Shown one piece after another: positions 35,123 through 45,225 of a stretch of 64,000 bases of DNA. Location: contig CANTFL010000228.1 of NCBI GenBank assembly GCA_947650285.1, forward strand, positions 124,001 through 188,000. The letters run 5' to 3'. The DNA comes from Hyaloperonospora brassicae. Its lineage: Eukaryota; Oomycota; Peronosporomycetes; Peronosporales; Peronosporaceae. The translations under genes and the position numbers were made by a program. The notes below the pieces were generated by a model, which saw only the letters and a program-made list of their open reading frames with translations, was not told the origin of the DNA and ran no database searches. Position 1 is the first letter of the stretch, and every line of letters begins with the position of its first letter.

Positions 35123-36926
35123 GCCTCCAGAAATACAATGCCGCAAAAGAAAGAGGTTTGTATCTCTTGGTCAGAGCTTGATCTCGAAATAAACAAGAAG
35201 GAAAGTGGTCTTACCATCAATTGCATAATCATTTTGTCATGTCACGCAAAAGAGTCGATAAATCTCTTCTTTCAGCTGATGACTTCGAGAGATTAGTTTA
35301 CACGGTTATATTCAAACTACAAGGCCATTTAATTGCATACGTGAAGGCAAATACTTTTTTATTTTGAGATAAGTCATTCCGCTGTATCGCACACAAACGT
35401 GGTGCATTGTTGTAATTTGTCGGTGCATTTTTGGAATTCGTCGGTGCCTTTTATATCATAATAAAATTTTATAATATCTCATGTCCTTTGATTGTCTGAT
35501 GCATTTCATTTAAAATGTGTTATTTGGATGCTTATTCAATTCAATTGGAAAGGTGTGTATATAAAGTATTTCATCTTGCGGTGCACTCTTTGTATCGTAA
35601 TCGTGTATATTGCTATTTATTTTAGCATAACACCTGTGCCTGGAATCTAGAGACTCTTCCCTTTGCACATGCTTTAATATGTTTTTAGAGATTCGTGGTT
35701 CAGTAATTGCAAATTTGCTTGAGGTTTAATAAATTTGCAGCTTTTTGATAATCGCCTTGTATTTGTATATACTAACCGCAACCTTGGGAAATGTCGGCTG
35801 CTAATACCTTCACACCTCCAGTTTATACAGAATCATTTCAAAGCCCCGTATAGCCGCTTTGATTATTCTTTATATTATAGCAAAACACAGTAAGATTAAT
35901 TTTGCCGCATAAGATTGTTCTGAATGTATCCCCAAGTACTATGTGATGATAGAAATTTTTCTGCTGTTCACCTAAAGACATTTTATCGGTCCCTGAGAGA
36001 GACTCAAATCGGCAATCAGCCATAAAGTCAGCGTATTATACTCAGTACTAGGGGACCTCACTGCAAAATACAGCAGGTGCCCAAACAAATTCTATTCGAG
36101 CACCTAGCGTTTTGCTGCCAATAGCAGAAAACATTACCCGACAAAATAGCTATCACAAATCACCGACAAGTCGTAAGCGTGAAAAGTTAAAAAAACAGAA
36201 AAGCTGCAGATAGAAATCGATCAATAAAAATAATTGAACTCATGTCGACAGAATGTGAGAAAAAAACTTGTATTACTGATACGCGCTTTGTGCGCCACAT
36301 TAATATGCATAAATCCCTCTAATTTCAGCATGCATTCTATCTTGTCATATTTTAGCTCTGTATTACGTTGTGTATATTAGTATCTCTCGACGTGCAGTTA
36401 TTTTGTCTCCCATGCTGCAGACCTTCGCCATCATCTAATGTTTGTATATCTCTGGGCCGACGCGATCTCTGTAAAGATGATAATAACGAGTACAGCATTT
36501 TGTCGAGCTTGACTTTCTTTAATTATCCAAAATTCAATCCTCGGCAATGGCGTGTACCGAGGTATCTCGAAGCGCTTCATCATCGGCGATAGCCTGCTCT
36601 TCACCTTTGACACAAACGAGTGAAAGACATCATTCGTTGGTCCATTCTTCCAGAATTCGGGTGTGAAACGAGGTATTCCCGTTACATAAAATTGATACTA
36701 ATAAATCAATTTTGGGTATTATCTATATTAGAGATTGCTTAATTAACATCACTCGAAAAGAGGCGATGTTGGCGGAATCTAACCCACGAGGGAAATATCC
36801 ATAAATTTTACTACGTGGTTGATGTAACCATATCACCTAAACTAACCACCAATCGCAACTGAACGCGCGCAATAGGTGGTGGGTAAGAGAATCATATAAA
36901 AGATTGTAGTTTAATATTGCTAGATT
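35123..36926. other. AT-rich, no recognised gene; small GTCGGTGCATTTT repeat
   Basis: No recognised coding sequence. At about 35400-35455 a short unit (TTTGTCGGTGCATTTTTGGAA) is repeated two to three times with changes. Short open frames at 35838-36023 (minus) and 36368-36592 (plus) carry no recognisable features. Confidence 0.45.
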
Positions 36927-37586
36927 TTAAGACAAAAATGGTTTATTAGGAAACTTAACTTTTTTAAATACCGGTTTAACTATCATTTGTAAATGGAGCG
37001 TACGCGTTCGGTAAAATTCGCTGCGCTTCCTTTCACGCCACGTGGAAGTGACGTCGGGAGCACGCAGCTTTATGTGTTTTCTACACAAGGTCTTGCCACT
37101 TATCTGGCAAGAAGCGTGACCCGTTACAGTGTAAAGCAAAAGTGTCGTCATGTCATATAAGTTGTCCAGCATGGACGCGTATAATAAGGCTCTATCTTCA
37201 TGGCTAGGTTTAATGTCAGCGTTCTCGATTCGTGTACTCGTGTCTGTGCGCGACATCTGTATTTTTGCTGAGACCAGATTTGTCGTCTTTGCGTTCGTCT
37301 TCACTCAAGCGACCGCGTTCAGGTCTATCGGCCTTGCAATGGTCGTCACTCTTGTGACCGGTTCCGAAAAAACGCTCCTGCTGATAAACAGGATCATCGC
37401 AAGTACGAGAAAAGGATGGTCCTCGACAATGTTGGCCAACGAAGCTATATTTAAGATTAGGGAAGGAGAGTACATGGCGACAATTACTACGTCCTGTTCA
37501 CTTTTTTTGAGTGAGGGGTTTGCTGTCGTCTTTACGCTATGGGTGGTCGAAGATGACTGGAGGTCTGGCGTCTTCTGAACATTCAA
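36927..37586 (-). pseudogene. Possible decayed secreted-protein gene
   Basis: Two abutting minus-strand open segments (37586-37305 and 37304-36927) share one frame, separated by a single stop. The first ends with a signal-like hydrophobic stretch (FLVLAMILFISRSVFS), then EPVTRVTTIARPIDLNAVA and the stop. The second continues in frame with a polar region containing SRTDTSTRIENADIKPSHED, reminiscent of the spacing of effector N termini but without an RxLR motif. A plus-strand 142-codon ORF overlaps (37150-37578). I cannot tell which strand was coding. Confidence 0.2.
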
Positions 37587-38754
37587 TTTATAGAAGAGAA
37601 AAGTATGTAACTTTCTGCTAGAATTGTTGTCTGACTCTTCTCCCCGAATTCTGGTCTGTTTAATACATATAATCGAAATAGAGCTGGCGAAACAGCGGTC
37701 GTCTTTTTATCGCCGGCACGTGGAAGAACTGAGGGTGTGACGAACAGGCCACTACCAACAAATCAGGTTTGTGATTTGTAATAGAGTAGGTGTATTCATA
37801 ATATCTGTTGGACGACTTACTGGGCGGAGCAGCTTACCATTCAGTCCGGAAAAGTAGCCGTGAACGTACTTGTACAATCTATTGAAGCCTTGTGTCGATC
37901 AGAGTTTTATCAGATTCGGCTAAAAACTCTCCGGCATTCTGATGAATCAGATTGTGATCCGCAGATTCTGATCTCTCTTTATGGTGTACACTGACGTTGA
38001 CTACGATGTGCAAAGAACGGGCTATAAACCCATTATCCATTGCTTGCGTTCGTTCTGTAATAGTTTGTGTGCGAATATCAGAGACTGGAGTTGAGCTCCA
38101 CACTTTAGTAGGAAGACATCAAAACCTAAATTATTATATCACACAAGGCATTTGTTAAGGTCATGGCAGACCTAATGCCGTACAAATCTTGCAGTACGGG
38201 ATGTAGCCGTGCCTTTTGTGAAACCTGTTTCCGCTACTTTTTCTACTATATGTTAATGATTCTTTTTGTCAATGTTTATTTATCAAAGAGACTGGGTATT
38301 AATAATGATAGCCAGTTTCTTCTGTAATTGACATACTTAAAGTTGGAAAGAAAAGCTCTTAGGCTCTATCGTACAAATTTGTGAGCGGGTTGTCTAATGC
38401 TCTTGCAGCCACTGTATGTATAAAGCTTCATTTAGATACGCTCAAATCTCTGTTCGACTGTGCGTAGTCAAATATGCAATATAGCGAGTGGCACACGTGG
38501 AGTTCATTGTGAGCTCGAAGCTGTATTGTGAGCGCGTAACAGGCTTAATGCCAAGATGATTGTCAGATACTCTCTTTCTCTGCGTGTGACTGTGCATTTA
38601 TTTTTGCGTGTATGTGCGACACGCACAACGCTTTCATGCGTCCGTAATACTCGATTGAAGCTGTAGCATGTAGTATTTTCTTCTTTTATCAGCGTCAGAG
38701 GAACCCTTTTACAGTCTACTCTTCTATAATAGATTGAATGTCGCCGGCCAGACC

Positions 38755-38785
38755 TCTGTTGTTGTTGTTTCTGCTGTTGTTGTTT
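38755..38785. repeat. Short CAA/CAG triplet repeat
   Basis: The plus strand reads GTTGTTGTTGTTTCTGCTGTTGTTGTT, encoding a Gln-rich run on the minus strand within an otherwise unrecognised 99-codon frame (38504-38803). Confidence 0.8.
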
Positions 38786-39814
38786 ATGCGCGAGCGTGAC
38801 CACCCGTCGTACATCATGCTTTACCTAGTGTTGTAAATCTTAAGTAAAATCATCATAATGCTACATCTGCATAACCACGATAATTTGATGTCAACATTAC
38901 TACTCACAACGCGCAGCCCAAGCCTCATCCACGAACCGCATTATCTTGAATGGGAAGGCAAGGACTGAGACCTCACTTTAGGTCACCAAAGTTCTTTAAT
39001 CGTATTAAAGGGTAATTTCTAGAGTCTGCCTTTCTTACCAGCGCACTCATCCATCTATTCTAACAGAAGCATTGAATTCATCACAGCAAGTGTACATCTA
39101 CCATCTTCTACATACAACGGTGTTCTACCTCATTCTGCTCTCACGATCGCAGCTTTGGCGCACGCATTCTGCGACTTCATTCTCTTTTCGTCGGTCCACA
39201 TACCTTAAACTCTGCTGTCGTCTTATCGCCTCCGGTCGACGGATTTGTTAGCAGAGGGGTTAGCTAAACCCTGTTTTGCCGGGTATTGGTAAGCTTACTG
39301 ACAATTCAAACGTCACTAGGTATAGCGGATCTGTAGAGCTTTTTAACAGACATTGTTAATGCTCGTTCTTACGTCGCGTACACCAATGACGCCGCTGTAC
39401 ATTGATTTTTAGTTTCCAAAACATTCTTGTCCGAACAAAAGCACAGACTGGAGGTAGGTTAATTTTTTTTAAGCGACTGACAAGTCGTCTGACGCGATTT
39501 GAGCGACTGCGTTTACCTTCTTCTTCGTCTTAAATCGCGCATTGTTTACTATCACGCCATTGTAGATTGCCTTAGAATTCGTACTCTGCCGACTATCAGA
39601 GACATGAATATGGTTCGTGTGTCGCCCTTCGGTATCCAAATAAATTTTATACGACACACGCTGCTGCTGGTGGTAGTAAAATATTCTCATCATGTTGAAA
39701 GAAATTTATAAAATAGCAGATACGCAAAATGACATGTCTGGTAAAGTGATCATGATAATTTAAAAATGTCGTTGGGGAGCAGAATGGGGTCAGACGACTG
39801 AATGACATAAACCG

Positions 39815-40907
39815 GTTGTGGACATTTTGCAGATTGATCTACCTAGCGGTCATGAAGGAGCATGGTCGAGGATCGACGATTGACAGATCACGATCCTTGA
39901 TCAAGGTCTTAAATCACCAAGTTAGAAGGACCGGATTACTCAAGGGGTGAACATCAACTGTAGTGCGACATCGCTAACGACAATGAATGATGGGTGAAGA
40001 TGGAAGCAGAATGAAGGAGTTGATCGTCAAGATAATTAAGCATACGAAGTTTCAGAAGTGAAGGCGATCCGATAGTATGTGCCCGATCAAAGACGCAACA
40101 GATTGACCACGATCTATCTTGTGTATGTACTGCTTGGTTGTGTGAACACATAATTGCGTGGACGCATAATCGATATAGATTACATACCGCGATCCACTAC
40201 ACTACCCCGCGATTCGCGAAACCACGATTCACTACACCGCGATCTTTTACGGAGTGTATGTTGTGAACCTCATGAAAAAGAGGTAAATCAGATAGACAGG
40301 CGATACGCAACAGTGACCTAGTGAGCAGATAGGCATATTGATAGGTTTTCGATTTCTATGGTTGACAATTAACAGAAAAAACTTCGAAATAAAAGACACG
40401 CGTGGACTTCTACCGGGCAGTAAAGTTAGCATTTCGTTTAATAGAGAGTGACCTGCGTCTTCACAAACTTCGCCTTTGGATTGTGTGGCGAGGCGGAACG
40501 TCAATTATCCACCCCCACACTACGATTGAACGCAGTGAACCTCACAGTTCAGACGCAAGATCACGAGACAGCTCAAGTGGTCAGAAGGATCTCGCATCAA
40601 GCATCACCCCTTGTCAAAGGCGACTCTGGGAAAGCGCCCAAGTATACACGCGATCGGTTAAAGAAACCACTCGATCCAACCCCACGTTTGACCGGGTGAA
40701 CAAGATCCACCCGATCAACACCCGTACCCAAAACGGTAAAGTTCAGATTCAACTCAAGTCCACCAAGAATAGCGCACCACCCCCATGGGTACATAAGGCG
40801 GGCAAAGAACACAAAGCACGAAATCGGGGTACCCCCTCCATAAGTCGGTTGTCCGGCCGCCATGGAGAGTCGGGATCAAAAAAAATTGTGATCACCAATC
40901 CGCCCCA
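39815..40907 (+). repeat. Solo-like LTR of the A family, reverse orientation
   Basis: This block is a reverse-complement match to the LTRs at 17425 and 2833. Shared pieces include GAGAGTCGGGATC near 40865, the GGTACCCCCTCC..CGGTTGTCCGG segment near 40830, and ACGAGACAGCTCAAGTGGTCAGAAGG near 40563. GATC/CGCGATC-rich DNA lies at 39870-40250. The right terminus aligns at CGCCCCA (40907) and the left start at TGTGGACATTTTGC is tentative. Its orientation is opposite to that expected for element B on its right, so it is probably an independent solo LTR or fragment. The 171-codon plus-strand frame at 40402-40917 is a by-product of this repeat. Confidence 0.55.
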
Positions 40908-40945
40908 AGAGCTGTAATACCTTCGCTGCAAGGCCTTAACTTCCT

Positions 40946-40967
40946 CTTTACAAATGGATTTGTAAAG
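40946..40967. repeat. 10-bp perfect hairpin
   Basis: CTTTACAAAT, a GG loop, then ATTTGTAAAG: a perfect 10-bp stem with a 2-base loop. It is the first of the hairpins running from here to 42278. Confidence 0.9.
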
Positions 40968-41165
40968 CAAAATATGATACAAGAGGGGGTATTGAAGCTG
41001 GACGATCAATACAAAAAGTTATGACAAATAAGATTTCACCATTTTTTCTCCACTGGGTCCGCGTCGATGTGACTAAAAATGAGCATGTTTTCGCCGGATA
41101 GGTGATCATCGTGCGAACCCAATGGCAAATTAGGATCCCTACCGGAGTCTTAGTAGAGCCACGTC

Positions 41166-41190
41166 TAGACTTAAGTATTTTCTAAGTCTA
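41166..41190. repeat. 8-bp hairpin
   Basis: TAGACTTA, 9-base loop, TAAGTCTA: a perfect 8-bp stem. It belongs to the hairpin-rich stretch left of element B. Confidence 0.85.
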
Positions 41191-41435
41191 TTTAATAGTC
41201 CCCGATTAACCCGAAAGCAGATGGTCCGTAAAGATTAATCATCATGGCTCAATAGTCTGCACTTCCTTATTAATACTAAATGACCTCATATCAAGGTAAT
41301 TTTATCGCCTTCGACGAGACAAGTACTGACGGCAGAAGCTTATAACATCATCATGAATGGGTGTAGCTTTTGAATTATTTCTATGGAAAGCAACATTGTT
41401 TGAGATCGAAGGTCGACGCTGACGCAACTTACAAT

Positions 41436-41454
41436 CAGCAGAACTTTTCTGCTG
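41436..41454. repeat. 8-bp hairpin with 3-base loop
   Basis: CAGCAGAA, loop CTT, TTCTGCTG: a perfect 8-bp stem. It is nested within an imperfect outer pairing (TGAGA at 41401 with TCTCA near 41458). Confidence 0.85.
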
Positions 41455-41652
41455 CTGTCTCAGAAATAAATAATTTAAGCCTAACAAAGTCATCTTGCTA
41501 GGGTCCTATAAAAATTGCAGCTTGAGGTGCCAAGCGTCACTATTTTGTAGCAAAAGTCGCTTAACTTTTCCGAATTCCAGCTCATTATGGATGGAATTGG
41601 CAACTTTAAAATGCCTTTTTTAAAACTATATAGATACGGCGGCAGCATCACG

Positions 41653-41991
41653 TATGTAGCGGAGCTACATAGCTCCTTAACTCAGAGGAGGCATTTAACG
41701 CTTAACGAAAAAAATTGATTCGACGAATCCGACTCAAAAAAAACAGCTCAGAAAGCTAAGGCTTGGTTCAAATAACCCGACATAAAGAGTCAACAAGCTC
41801 AGAGATCTTACGGTCCCTGTTCCTGGGGGACCAAACGATTCAAAGAATCAATCGCACTAAGTGCACAAGGAGTAGCTGCCTTAACAAGGCGTTGCTGCTT
41901 TCTTACGATCGCAAGACGCATCAAAAAGACACGTGTCTTTTGTTGATCAAAATGGGAACTAAATTTTATTTCTTCTTTTAACCTAAAAGAA
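41653..41991. repeat. Series of short perfect hairpins and palindromes
   Basis: In order: TATGTAGC-gga-GCTACATA (41653-41671); GATTC-gac-GAATC (41717-41729); GGTCCC with a 9-base loop and GGGACC (41812-41832); GATTC-aaa-GAATC (41837-41849); GCACT-a-AGTGC (41854-41864); GCCTT-aac-AAGGC (41878-41890); the 18-bp perfect palindrome AAAAGACACGTGTCTTTT (41924-41941); TTGATCAA (41943-41950); TTCTTTTA-acc-TAAAAGAA (41973-41991). Most loops are 3 bases. No coding function is visible. Confidence 0.85.
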
Positions 41992-42067
41992 CACCGTAGA
42001 ACAAAGTAAATAACCTACTCACTTATGCCCTAAATAAACCTATTAAAAGATCTCGTAATCAATTGTT

Positions 42068-42278
42068 GACAGACATCAGTCTTCAACGACTGATACTGTG
42101 TCCGAATGTTACATTAAAGGGGATATCATCCCTTGTGTGTACCACACCTATTGTCGACTACCAGTCGACGTGTAATTTCATTACACCCTCCCCCACCAGA
42201 CTGACGTTTCCACAAAACGTCAATCGAATTCTCTTCTTGAAGAGGACGGTGTGTGTGTGCTTCAACCTTCACGGTTGG
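42068..42278. repeat. Dense train of eight consecutive hairpins
   Basis: Eight stems follow one another: ATCAGTC-ttcaac-GACTGAT (42075-42094, with a further GACA/TGTC pairing outside at 42068/42099); GGGAT-atc-ATCCC (42120-42132); GTGTG-tac-CACAC (42135-42147); GTCGACT-acc-AGTCGAC (42153-42169); GTGTAAT-ttc-ATTACAC (42170-42186, directly abutting the previous one); TGACGTTT-ccaca-AAACGTCA (42202-42222); CTCTTC-tt-GAAGAG (42231-42244); CAACC-ttcac-GGTTG (42263-42277). All are perfect. The train lies in the leader of the plus-strand ORF at 42400, at the 3' side of minus-strand element B, probably within its LTR or UTR. It would fold equally in RNA of either strand or as DNA cruciforms. Confidence 0.9.
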
Positions 42279-42294
42279 CAAAACACAAAACACC

Positions 42295-42315
42295 ATGGCA
42301 TCGCTACCCCATTAG
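42295..42315 (+). promoter_or_regulatory. Six-codon upstream ORF with strong start context
   Basis: ACACCATGGC is a near-ideal eukaryotic start context (A at -3, G at +4), but the frame ends after six codons at TAG (42313-42315). It sits between the hairpin train and the long plus-strand ORF whose first ATG is at 42400. If the region is transcribed on the plus strand, it would be expected to lower or gate translation of the long ORF. Confidence 0.4.
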
Positions 42316-42399
42316 TCGTCGACTCTCTCGTCTTACCTCGGCATCGATGTGAATGTGGATTATGGTAGCGATACCTATATCCATGGTGACGAGAGGACA

Positions 42400-43521
42400 A
42401 TGTCCGACACACCAGTGCAAGAGGCTACGCCTCATACTGCACCAAACTCATTTGCCGAGCGTAACGAAGCCAACGCGCCATCGTCGCCGCATCAAACACT
42501 TATCGTGGGCGATGCCATCATCACCAATCCGCTCGATGAGCAACAACAGTTGGCTATCCAACGAGAGGAGAGCGCTCAGCGCCGTATGCAGCTTGCTGCA
42601 ACCCTTGAGGGTCGTCGTGGCTATCTGTTTACACCACTTCGTGTGGAAGAGCGTAAACGCCAAACGACAGGTCGTTCTTTGGCAACGTGGGCCATTGGTG
42701 CTGAGCCAACATCTTCTGATGAGGTAGCGAGTCGACAGGTAATTCGCGAGAGGTACCTGCAACCTCACTTGACGACTCAGAGTCAATACGAGTTGCGACT
42801 TGACACGCAAGCACGGGGTGCACCGGTTCCACCGATGAAGGGTATACCCATCCTCTTATTCTCAGGCGAATCTCAAGAGGAACAAGATAACGCTTTTGTT
42901 CGCTGGGTGCATCGGAAACGACACCTCAGCAGCGTGTTAGCGCTCAGAGCAAGTGCCGATGTGGCAGATGTTCGTCTGGAACGAAAGATTCGGTATGATT
43001 ACGCCAAGCTTAAGGCCAGAGGCCAGTTGCGAACTCGCACACGCTATTCTCCAGCTGTGCCTATTAATGTGGGTGTTTGTCAAGCGGTACCCAACAACCC
43101 ACCTGCCTCCACCACTATTGGTAAGAAACGCTCTAGGTCGAGGGATGACCCCTGCCACGATGTTCAAAAACATCAACGGCGCATGGGCAATCCTGCCGAT
43201 AGGGTGTCTCAAACTCCCACGAGTTCTCCGACTCCGGGTACCCTCGCCACTTCACCAGATACTGGTATTAACCCTGACGACGACGTCGTTTCAGGAGTCG
43301 CTCAACATGGAACTGGCGGTTCCCTTGCTCATCGAGCAGCGTCGGAGGTGGTCGGTATAACGAAGGAGGAGCATAAGAAGGTGATTCTCGAGCTGAGTGG
43401 TCTCCGTGAGACATTGGGTAAGACCCAGAGTGCTTTTGACGCGATACGAGCCCGTGCCCAAGCTTTGGAGTTGGGCCAAGCCCGGATGGAGGCTCAGCTT
43501 GACCTCCTGATATGGATTTAG
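42400..43521 (+). CDS. Intact antisense ORF of element B, 373 residues
   Basis: This is the longest ORF in the window, uninterrupted for 373 codons from ATG 42400 (context GGACAATGTCC). The frame stays open upstream to a stop at 42313 but has no earlier in-frame ATG. The protein is polar: an Ala/Pro/Gln-rich start, a Glu/Arg-rich middle (QREESAQRRMQLAATLEGRR), a basic segment with KKRSRSRDD near residue 250, and a C-terminal helical heptad-like region (KVILELSGLRETLGKTQSAF). No signal peptide, membrane segment or catalytic motif is seen. The last third is antisense to the element B chromodomain; the first half has no coding sequence opposite. It may be a structural or nucleic-acid-binding accessory protein of the retroelement, or an ORF kept open by chance and by antisense codon constraint. 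Family unrecognised. Confidence 0.5.
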   Translation: MSDTPVQEATPHTAPNSFAERNEANAPSSPHQTLIVGDAIITNPLDEQQQLAIQREESAQRRMQLAATLEGRRGYLFTPLRVEERKRQTTGRSLATWAIGAEPTSSDEVASRQVIRERYLQPHLTTQSQYELRLDTQARGAPVPPMKGIPILLFSGESQEEQDNAFVRWVHRKRHLSSVLALRASADVADVRLERKIRYDYAKLKARGQLRTRTRYSPAVPINVGVCQAVPNNPPASTTIGKKRSRSRDDPCHDVQKHQRRMGNPADRVSQTPTSSPTPGTLATSPDTGINPDDDVVSGVAQHGTGGSLAHRAASEVVGITKEEHKKVILELSGLRETLGKTQSAFDAIRARAQALELGQARMEAQLDLLIWI

Positions 43522-43600
43522 CAACCGATGGCAAGGCCAACCTGCCCGGCGCAAGCGACTCCAAGTTCACGTGGGACGAATCGCGATATGGCTTTAGCAA
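43141..43600 (-). pseudogene. Chromodomain and pol C terminus, element B
   Basis: Minus-strand reading continues from the integrase tail as MLKPYRDSSHVNLESLAPG. A Pro/Ser-rich spacer follows, then QFHVERLLKRRRRQG, a stop, and in the same frame YQYLVKWRGYPESENSWEFE. That is a clear chromodomain (VERLL..R, YLVKWRGY, SWE). Only one stop interrupts it. The entire domain is overlapped antisense by the 373-residue plus ORF. Confidence 0.8.
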
Positions 43601-43614
43601 ATCAACGTAAAATT

Positions 43615-44025
43615 CTAGTGCGTGCGCAGTTTGCGCGGAAGGTTGAGCGTATACGCAAGTCCCTTCTTGGCGACGACCGTAAATGGTTCAATGAAGCGCG
43701 GGCGCAACTTTGTCTTTAAGACAGCCGACAATACAATTGTAGGTAGGTTTTTAGCATTGAGTAGAACTTGGTCTTCGACCTCAAAACGTTCAATACAACC
43801 TCTGCCTTCAGCATAAGCTTGTTCCTTCTGATTGTCTTGGCTATCATCCAGTGCGTCACGCACTTGTCGTAAGACATTCAATCGCGTTGCGAGAAATTCG
43901 CTTGCCTGTTTTTTAACCGCAGAAGGGCTGATATCAGCAAGCCGATCGGCACCTCCTCCCCCACCAAGCCCTGAACCACGCAGTTTTAGCGTTAACGAAA
44001 CGCGAGGGTGTGTGATACCATTCAC
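43615..44025 (-). pseudogene. Integrase C-terminal region, element B
   Basis: The 136-residue minus frame contains NVLRQVRDALDDSQDNQKE, FEVEDQVLLNAKNLPT and KLRPRFIEPFTVV, then GLAYTLNLPRKLRTH. This is the GPF/GPY-type C-terminal module of Ty3/Gypsy integrases (active form RPRYIGPF; the Gly is Glu here). It binds DNA and is followed by the chromodomain. Confidence 0.85.
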
Positions 44026-44500
44026 ATCGAGAATTTGTAGCCGTTTGAGGCGTGCACAGCGTTATTCAACGCAAACTCAACGACAGGGAGCATCGAACGC
44101 CAACGCTTAGGCTTTTCAGTGCAAACACTGCGCAAGATGTCACCGACGATGCAATTCACTCGCTCAGTTTGACCATCAGTCCGCGAATGACCCCTGTAAA
44201 CATGTCCAATCGTGTGCCGAGCACCTTGAAGATGGATTTCCAAAACTTCCCAGTGAAGCGAGGATCTCTTTCAGAGACAATTGACAACAGCAAACCGCTT
44301 TGTCAAAACACGCGATCGATAAACAGCGTAGCTGTACCCTCACCATTAATGGTTTGGGGTACCACCACCAAATGAGCCATCTTGCTTAAACGGTTAACAA
44401 AGACCACAATACCCGTATTTCCATACGAATCCTTGGGTAATCCAAACATGAAATCCATACTGATAGACTCCTAATACCCCTTGGGTACAGGCAAACTAGC
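44026..44500 (-). pseudogene. Integrase catalytic core, element B
   Basis: Minus-strand blocks in order: SISMDFMFGLPKDSYGNTGI with the first catalytic Asp, SERDPRFTGKFW with the second, and SRTDGQTERVN with the third acidic residue. SMLPVVEFALNNAVHAS follows. All three catalytic positions are present. A TGA interrupts the frame near 44312, and a frame change lies close to GARHTIGHVYRG. Relative to element A the motifs are of a different Gypsy lineage (MDF, DGQTERVN), closer to chromovirus-type oomycete elements and to element C. Confidence 0.85.
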
Positions 44501-44529
44501 CAGCGGCGCGGCCGCGTGAGGTGAGAGTT

Positions 44530-44784
44530 TCACCCGTTGACACGTTTCACACGTACGCTATATGTGCTCACCCATTTGTATAGTTTGGGCCACCAATAAC
44601 AATGGTTCCCAAAGCCATGGGTCTTATTTCGACCGAGATTACCACTCAACACAGTATCATGTGCCTCATAGAGGATCTGATACTTCAATCCTCGTTGTGA
44701 GAGAAACGATACGAGGAGCATCCTCCACATCCATGCTATAGCACAACAGTCCCTGATCGATATAATATCGATGTAGCCTCGCAC
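44530..44784 (-). pseudogene. Integrase zinc-binding (H2C2) region, element B
   Basis: The 84-residue minus frame has LKYQILYEAHDTVLSGNLGR followed by KTHGFGNHCYWWPKLYKWV. This corresponds to the H-x-H..C-x2-C finger of Gypsy integrases (active form ..LYEAHD..GH.G..KT...). The second His of the first pair and the downstream Cys are not preserved in the expected form. Confidence 0.7.
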
Positions 44785-45225
44785 GTAATCGTGCCAGCAA
44801 TTCTATGTCTGAGCCCTTAAACTCCTCGCTCCCTAGAGCACGTAGCAGAGCTACACAGTGTTCATCCTTGGCATATGCCGTACGGATTAGGTCAGTGACC
44901 AACGACGACAGAGTCGTAACATGAGCAAGATCATAGTCAGGATTGCGTGACAACGCATCAGTCAAAGCATTCTGCTTGCCCGGCTTATACTTCACCTCGA
45001 AGTTGTATTTGGCAAAGAAGGAAAGCTAACGAGCCATTCTCTGAGAGAGGTGAGGCGACTGGGTCGCAGTGCGTAGTGACGCATGATCTGTATAGATCAC
45101 AAACGGCTTAGAGCCAAGAAAATGAACTCTAAATTTGACGAGAGCATACTTCACTGCAAGTATCTCTTTGTCATGAACTAAGTAGCTCTTTTCTGCAGCT
45201 TTGAGCTGTCTAGGATCAAACGCAA
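44785..45225 (-). pseudogene. RNase H C-terminal part, element B
   Basis: The minus-strand segment from 44995 starts MKYKPGKQNALTDALSRNPD, the block that ends Gypsy RNase H (active form Y-K-P-G..N..ADALSR, with the catalytic Asp at DALSR). To its right the remaining RNase H, including a region antisense to the plus strand at 45040-45200, lies in another frame. Confidence 0.8.

Noticed and set aside
37150..37578. 142-codon plus-strand ORF with hydrophobic stretches, considered as a membrane protein
   Set aside because: It overlaps a minus-strand frame with signal-like features; hydrophobicity can arise antisense to Lys/Arg-rich sequence, and no family is recognised.
40402..40917. 171-codon plus-strand ORF
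   Set aside because: It lies wholly within an LTR of the element A family; other copies of the LTR do not keep this frame.
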